From Chara braunii (lineage: Eukaryota; Streptophyta; Charophyceae; Charales; Characeae): a stretch of DNA of 29,973 bases. Positions 26,758-29,973 of this stretch are shown here, piece by piece (positions within the stretch are counted from its first letter, which is position 1; every line of letters starts with the position of its first letter). The notes beneath the pieces were generated by a model. It saw only the letters and a list, made by a program, of their open reading frames with translations, was not told where the DNA came from and made no database searches. The position numbers were made by a program, and so were the translations under genes. The stretch spans positions 665,112-695,084 of the forward strand of contig BFEA01000480.1 of assembly GCA_003427395.1 (NCBI GenBank), given 5' to 3'.

Positions 26758-28104
26758 TCAGAGTTTTGCTCTGATCCCAATGAATAATCACTCAATTCTG
26801 AATTACAAAGGGTAACTTTCTCAAAGTGGAATTGATGTCCTACATTTATCCATCTTTGATCTAATTCTAAATCCGACGTAGTTTTTCATATTTGTGCGCA
26901 TAAGTTTGGGTTCTTATTTTTTGAATTCGATAATGATGTGACCTGATTGAAGTTTGAGTCTCAAGCTGTGATATTGTAGGATTTGGGCTCATAGGTACTA
27001 ATTGAATTATCTCTTTCAGGGTTTGGAGCCCCTCCCTGCGAAGGCTATACAAGGTGGGAGGTGTGATACTTGAGAGGGTAGGGGCGGTATTGTGGGTTTT
27101 GTTCGCTTTTGGGCCAGACTGATTTGGGTCGGATCAGCTACGACAGTTGGGAGGGAGAACAATGGGTCGTGCTGTTTTCAACAACTTGAAGTTGAGAGGT
27201 CGAGAGGTGTTTCACTTGTAGGGGGTGGGACACGAGGGAAGGGGGATCGTCAGCTCTGCGGTGGCATGCTCTAGGGGGTATTGCATGCTGCTGAGGGAGC
27301 AGGAGTGATTTAGGGGACCGTTTTGAACTTGGGCTGGGAGGTGAGGGGGCGCCTTCCAGCGGAGGCAGTGAAAGAACAGGAGTTTGTTTTTTTGGGGGGA
27401 GGAGTAATCCGCTCGGTTTCTTGTGAGCCTTTTACATTCAGCAGAGACGTGAATAGGTGCAAAAATTTCCATGGGGAGAGAAATAGTTCCCTCCCGTCCT
27501 TTTTCCTTGTGGGAAGAATAGGTGTTGACTATCTTTTTAGGTTACGATTCTTGCACTTGTATTTGAGATCCCTGAATTCTTCTGCTTTTTGAGGTTGTAA
27601 TAGAAAAATTTTCATAATTTTGATGTTGGTTGCAGCGGACTGTGTTTGTGGAGATGGTTGGAGATAATGCGCTCCGCGGCGAAGGGGCTAGCCAGTAGGG
27701 CGGAAATAGGGCACAGCAGTGGTGGAGATGGTAGCTCTACCGCAGTAAGTCTTGTTGGAGTAAGGTTGAGATGTTTTTTTTGTTTGGATGTCTGCAGCCA
27801 GTGCCTGAAAGAGTGGATGATCGGAACTACAGCTATGGCGACGATTGGTGGCTTGTTTGGAATCTGTTGATGTCCTAGGTTTTAGTGGTTTACGAATGGA
27901 CGAGGTGAGAACGACGGCAGTCGGTGTTGGGGCTTGGTCGCGCTGCCCTATAACCTGAGCGGTACGGGGGCATGAGAGCTGGTAGAGAGATCTAGGGAGT
28001 TGTCGAGGGTGGAAAACACTCTAGTGTATGTTAGTGAACGGATACTTAGTCGACGCTGGCCGGAGCAGGGGCGGGTCGCTTTGCCCTGTAGCCTAGCAGG
28101 TGGC

Positions 28105-28155
28105 GGGTTTCTGGGGTGGGTCGTGCCACTCTGTAACCTAGCAGTTGGGGGTGGG
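28105..28155 (+). other. G-rich tract with quadruplex potential near the retroposon 3' end
   Basis: Runs GGG, GGGG, GGG, GGGGG and GGG lie at 28105, 28113, 28118, 28147 and 28153 on the sense strand. One loop is long (26 bases), so folding is less certain than in the LINE-A 3' UTR. The tract lies in a diverged repeat around CCTGTAGCCTAGCAG and CTGTAACCTAGCAG. Confidence 0.5.
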
Positions 28156-28361
28156 AGGCCTGGTACAGATTGGGTATCGGGGTATAAGGGAGAGACGGAT
28201 AGGGTTGAGCTGCTGACAGTTGCTAAAGGCATTCCCATGATCAATCCTTAGAGAACCTAACTCTCTGTGTAGATTGCACGGCTATCAACTTTAGCTGAAG
28301 TCGGGTAATGGCCCCGGTAACTCAATTTTTTTACATAATCTTCTCAATATGTTTTTGAAAG

Positions 28362-28414
28362 GAATGCTGGGCCCGGTTCCCAGCACATGTTGCTCCCCAC
28401 GAATAGATTGGAGC
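28362..28414 (+). repeat. Shared two-hairpin tail core, copy D
   Basis: Hairpin I is the perfect GCTGGG/CCCAGC (28366-28384) with loop CCCGGTT. A 7-base spacer follows, then hairpin II GCTCC/GGAGC (28392-28414) containing AATAGATT. The A-rich tail begins 7 bases later. Confidence 0.85.
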
Positions 28415-28442
28415 ATGCCCAATAAAAAAATAAAAAATAAAA

Positions 28443-28458
28443 AGGATGTAATGATGTG
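28443..28458. repeat. 16-bp target duplication of the non-coding retroposon, right copy
   Basis: AGGATGTAATGATGTG is identical to 25761-25776 and follows the poly(A) tail without gap. Confidence 0.85.
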
Positions 28459-28521
28459 TAAAAATACCATGTTTTTTTTGATTCACAACAAGCCAAAAAT
28501 CCAAAAAAACAAAAAACTTTT

Positions 28522-28790
28522 CATTTAGGTATTCTTACTAATATTGATTCAATAGCTTATGAGACAATTGGTTTTATTCCTAGATCTATTACTCGAACTT
28601 TGTATNGATTCAAAACTGAATTGACTGGTAAAACAGCTTTAATTCTATTTCGAGAATTTCGCTTTGCCAAATATCAAGCTTTAGCTTCTATTCAGTATGG
28701 ATTTTTTTTGCTACTACTGCCTTGGATAGTTACTCTTCTTTTTAGATTTTTTTTTTTAGAGCATTCAATAAACATTTGGTGCAATCTTAA
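28522..28790 (+). pseudogene. cemA: Plastid cemA fragment in nuclear DNA
   Basis: The plus strand reads in one frame for about 90 codons with ETIGFIPRSITRTL, ALILFREFRFAKYQALASIQ and a hydrophobic segment ending LPWIVTLLFRFFF. This matches the start of the plastid inner-envelope protein CemA (Ycf10), which takes part in proton and inorganic carbon handling, including the arginine-rich stretch and the first membrane span. The rest of the gene is absent, so it is a nuclear plastid insert (NUPT) or, less likely, misassembled plastid DNA. Base composition is AT-rich like plastid DNA and unlike its neighbours. One base (28606) is undetermined. The form resembles algal and bryophyte cemA more than angiosperm cemA, from memory. 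Confidence 0.7.
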
Positions 28791-29520
28791 CTTAAAAATG
28801 GTTTCCCGCTCAAACAGAAAGGGCCAAAGCATACGACAAAATGGATTTCACGTCAAAGAAAAAGTCTACACAATGACCAAATCTAATAGGTTATTCTCCT
28901 GTATTTCTGACCCATTAGATTTGCAATACATCAACGGCAGAGCTCCGTCCCACCATGCCACACGTGATAGAAAGCTTAGCGTTGAGAAAACTCAACTTGG
29001 GCGGTGGGACTTCACCCCAGTACCTTTCTCCGCTTGAAAAAATATTCAGCGGAGGTTAGCACGGGAGGTGCCGTTCGCCAACGCCTGGGGCGAGGTCCCA
29101 CTAGCAACGGGATAGGATAGAAACGAGTTTGTGGGGCAGTTGAGTGACCCAAATCCTGCCGTGCAGTACTCGTGATCCCACGGTCAGTATTTTACATGTA
29201 TTACCTGAAAAAGTAAGGGGATCTTCGTTCCCCTCCCCCTCTCCTTAACACTGGGCATGCCCGTGCAAAGAACAGCTTCCTGCCAGAATCTTTTCAATCG
29301 GTTGGGGGTGGGGCCAACCCCAAACGAGGTTGGGGTCGGCCTTAGCCCGCTGGATAGAAGATTTTCAGCATTTTACTTGCTGTTGTGCAATTATCTCATT
29401 GGGTGGATCCCTCCTTCAATCATGGAGTATATGGAGAGTGTCAGGATCACTGCTGACATAAGTCGAGTTTATTCCAGAAAATGTGGCTGTTACTTTGTTC
29501 ACTGTTTTTGCAACCACCAC
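28791..29520. other. Unassigned DNA after the plastid insert
   Basis: The frame of cemA stays open to 29037 but the residues after about 28790 no longer resemble CemA. No gene or repeat is recognised up to 29520. Confidence 0.4.
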
Positions 29521-29544
29521 CATCAGATCACTTGTGATCTGATG
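29521..29544. repeat. 11-bp perfect inverted repeat with 2-base spacer
   Basis: CATCAGATCAC at 29521-29531 and GTGATCTGATG at 29534-29544 are separated by TT. It resembles a dyad protein-binding site or a cruciform-forming site. Confidence 0.85.
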
Positions 29545-29660
29545 ACTGGGAAGCACTCTGCCGTGATTTCCGGTGGGAGGTCTCTGTTTCTTTTTTTTTT
29601 TTTGGCCTTTTTCCTGTTTTCTCAGCCCAGAAATTCGTAATCAACTTGTCTGGCCGCTGC

Positions 29661-29684
29661 CACTCAGTGTCACACTCAGTGTCA
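29661..29684. repeat. Two 12-bp tandem repeats
   Basis: CACTCAGTGTCA is present twice in tandem, and each unit is close to palindromic (CACT-CAGTG). A third partial unit (CACTGG) follows. Confidence 0.8.
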
Positions 29685-29850
29685 CACTGGATCGGCCACA
29701 CTCCTATCCGACTGCTAATGGGACCTCGCCCCTGGTAGCTGTCTACAATAGAAAGAACAGAAAAAACAAGAAAAAAGAAAAAAAAACAATCGAAATTGAA
29801 GATGGAAAAGAAAAAGAACAATCGAAATAGAGCGAAACTGCGTGCACACA

Positions 29851-29852
29851 CG

Positions 29853-29936
<84 letters not shown>
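29851..29936. repeat. Compound microsatellite (CG)9(AG)34
   Basis: An alternating CG tract at 29851-29868 passes directly into an AG tract to 29936, then GGGGAGAGAGAGA. The CG part can adopt Z-form and the AG part is a homopurine tract. Confidence 0.95.
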
Positions 29937-29939
<3 letters not shown>

Positions 29940-29973
29940 GAGAGAGAGATCGGATCCTTGGCCAGATTCGCCA

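Larger units (their letters stand above)
25777..28442 (+). mobile_element. 2.67-kb non-coding retroposon with LINE-B-like 3' tail
   Basis: It is bounded by an identical 16-bp duplication and ends in an A-rich tail (28421-28442). Its first 80 bases are GC-rich (CGCGACCGGGAGCGCCGCG), as in many LINE 5' ends. No frame exceeds about 90 codons inside the element and none shows a retroelement domain. It contains AT-rich 34-39-bp tandem repeats (26627-26757), G-rich tracts (26151-26170, 28105-28155) and, just before the tail, the two-hairpin core shared with LINE-B. It looks like a long non-autonomous element or a retrocopy of a non-coding transcript mobilised through that tail. It could also be a composite of older insertions. 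Confidence 0.75.

Noticed and set aside
29785-29828. AACAATCGAAAT twice, as a target duplication
   Set aside because: Only 20 A/G-rich bases lie between the copies, in a simple-sequence region; slippage is more likely.

Overview
This is a stretch of eukaryotic nuclear DNA dominated by non-LTR retrotransposons. No confident host protein gene is visible. There are no prokaryotic operon features, the retroelements are of the plant LINE type (AP endonuclease, reverse transcriptase, C-terminal zf-RVT knuckle), and about 270 bp near 28.5 kb reads as a fragment of the plastid gene cemA. The best guess is a green-lineage genome outside the flowering plants. A charophyte alga such as Chara would fit the cemA type and the repeat load, but that species call is from memory and weak. 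The assembly holds one gap (N run 17624-18582) and one ambiguous base (28606).

Layout. 1-2955: two arrays of hairpin-forming palindromes (5-225 and 2132-2400) flank about 1.9 kb of non-coding DNA. 2970-10240, minus strand: a complete 7.27-kb LINE ('LINE-A') flanked by an identical 14-bp target duplication. Its ORF1 is intact; its ORF2 is whole except for three nonsense codons and one homopolymer frameshift. 10255-15380: non-coding or unassigned DNA holding a 78-bp poly(A) mini-retroposon with its own 14-bp target duplication, a tail fragment of another retroposon (10987-11144), and scattered repeats. 15560-17060, minus strand: decayed fragment of a second LINE family ('LINE-B'). 17102-17413: 36-bp tandem array, then the gap. 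18583 to about 25450, minus strand: a larger decayed LINE-B copy with ORF1 C-terminus, endonuclease, RT and C-terminal region, split by about 1.1 kb of foreign DNA. 25777-28442, plus strand: a 2.67-kb apparently non-coding, poly(A)-tailed retroposon with a 16-bp target duplication. 28522-28790: plastid cemA fragment. The end carries short palindromes and a (CG)n(AG)n microsatellite.

Most interesting: the 3' UTR of LINE-B, the 3' tail of the 2.67-kb non-coding retroposon, the tail fragment at 11.1 kb and a relic at 0.65 kb share a core of about 53 bp that folds as two consecutive hairpins. One stem base pair changes in a compensatory way between copies. Two copies sit close to a poly(A) tail on the sense strand, one lies directly before it, and the fourth lacks a sense tail. 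This looks like a 3' recognition module used by LINE-B-type reverse transcriptase and shared by non-autonomous passengers. That function is an inference. Second in interest are the palindromic arrays at 0-2.4 kb, where hairpin stems change in matched pairs while loops stay the same.
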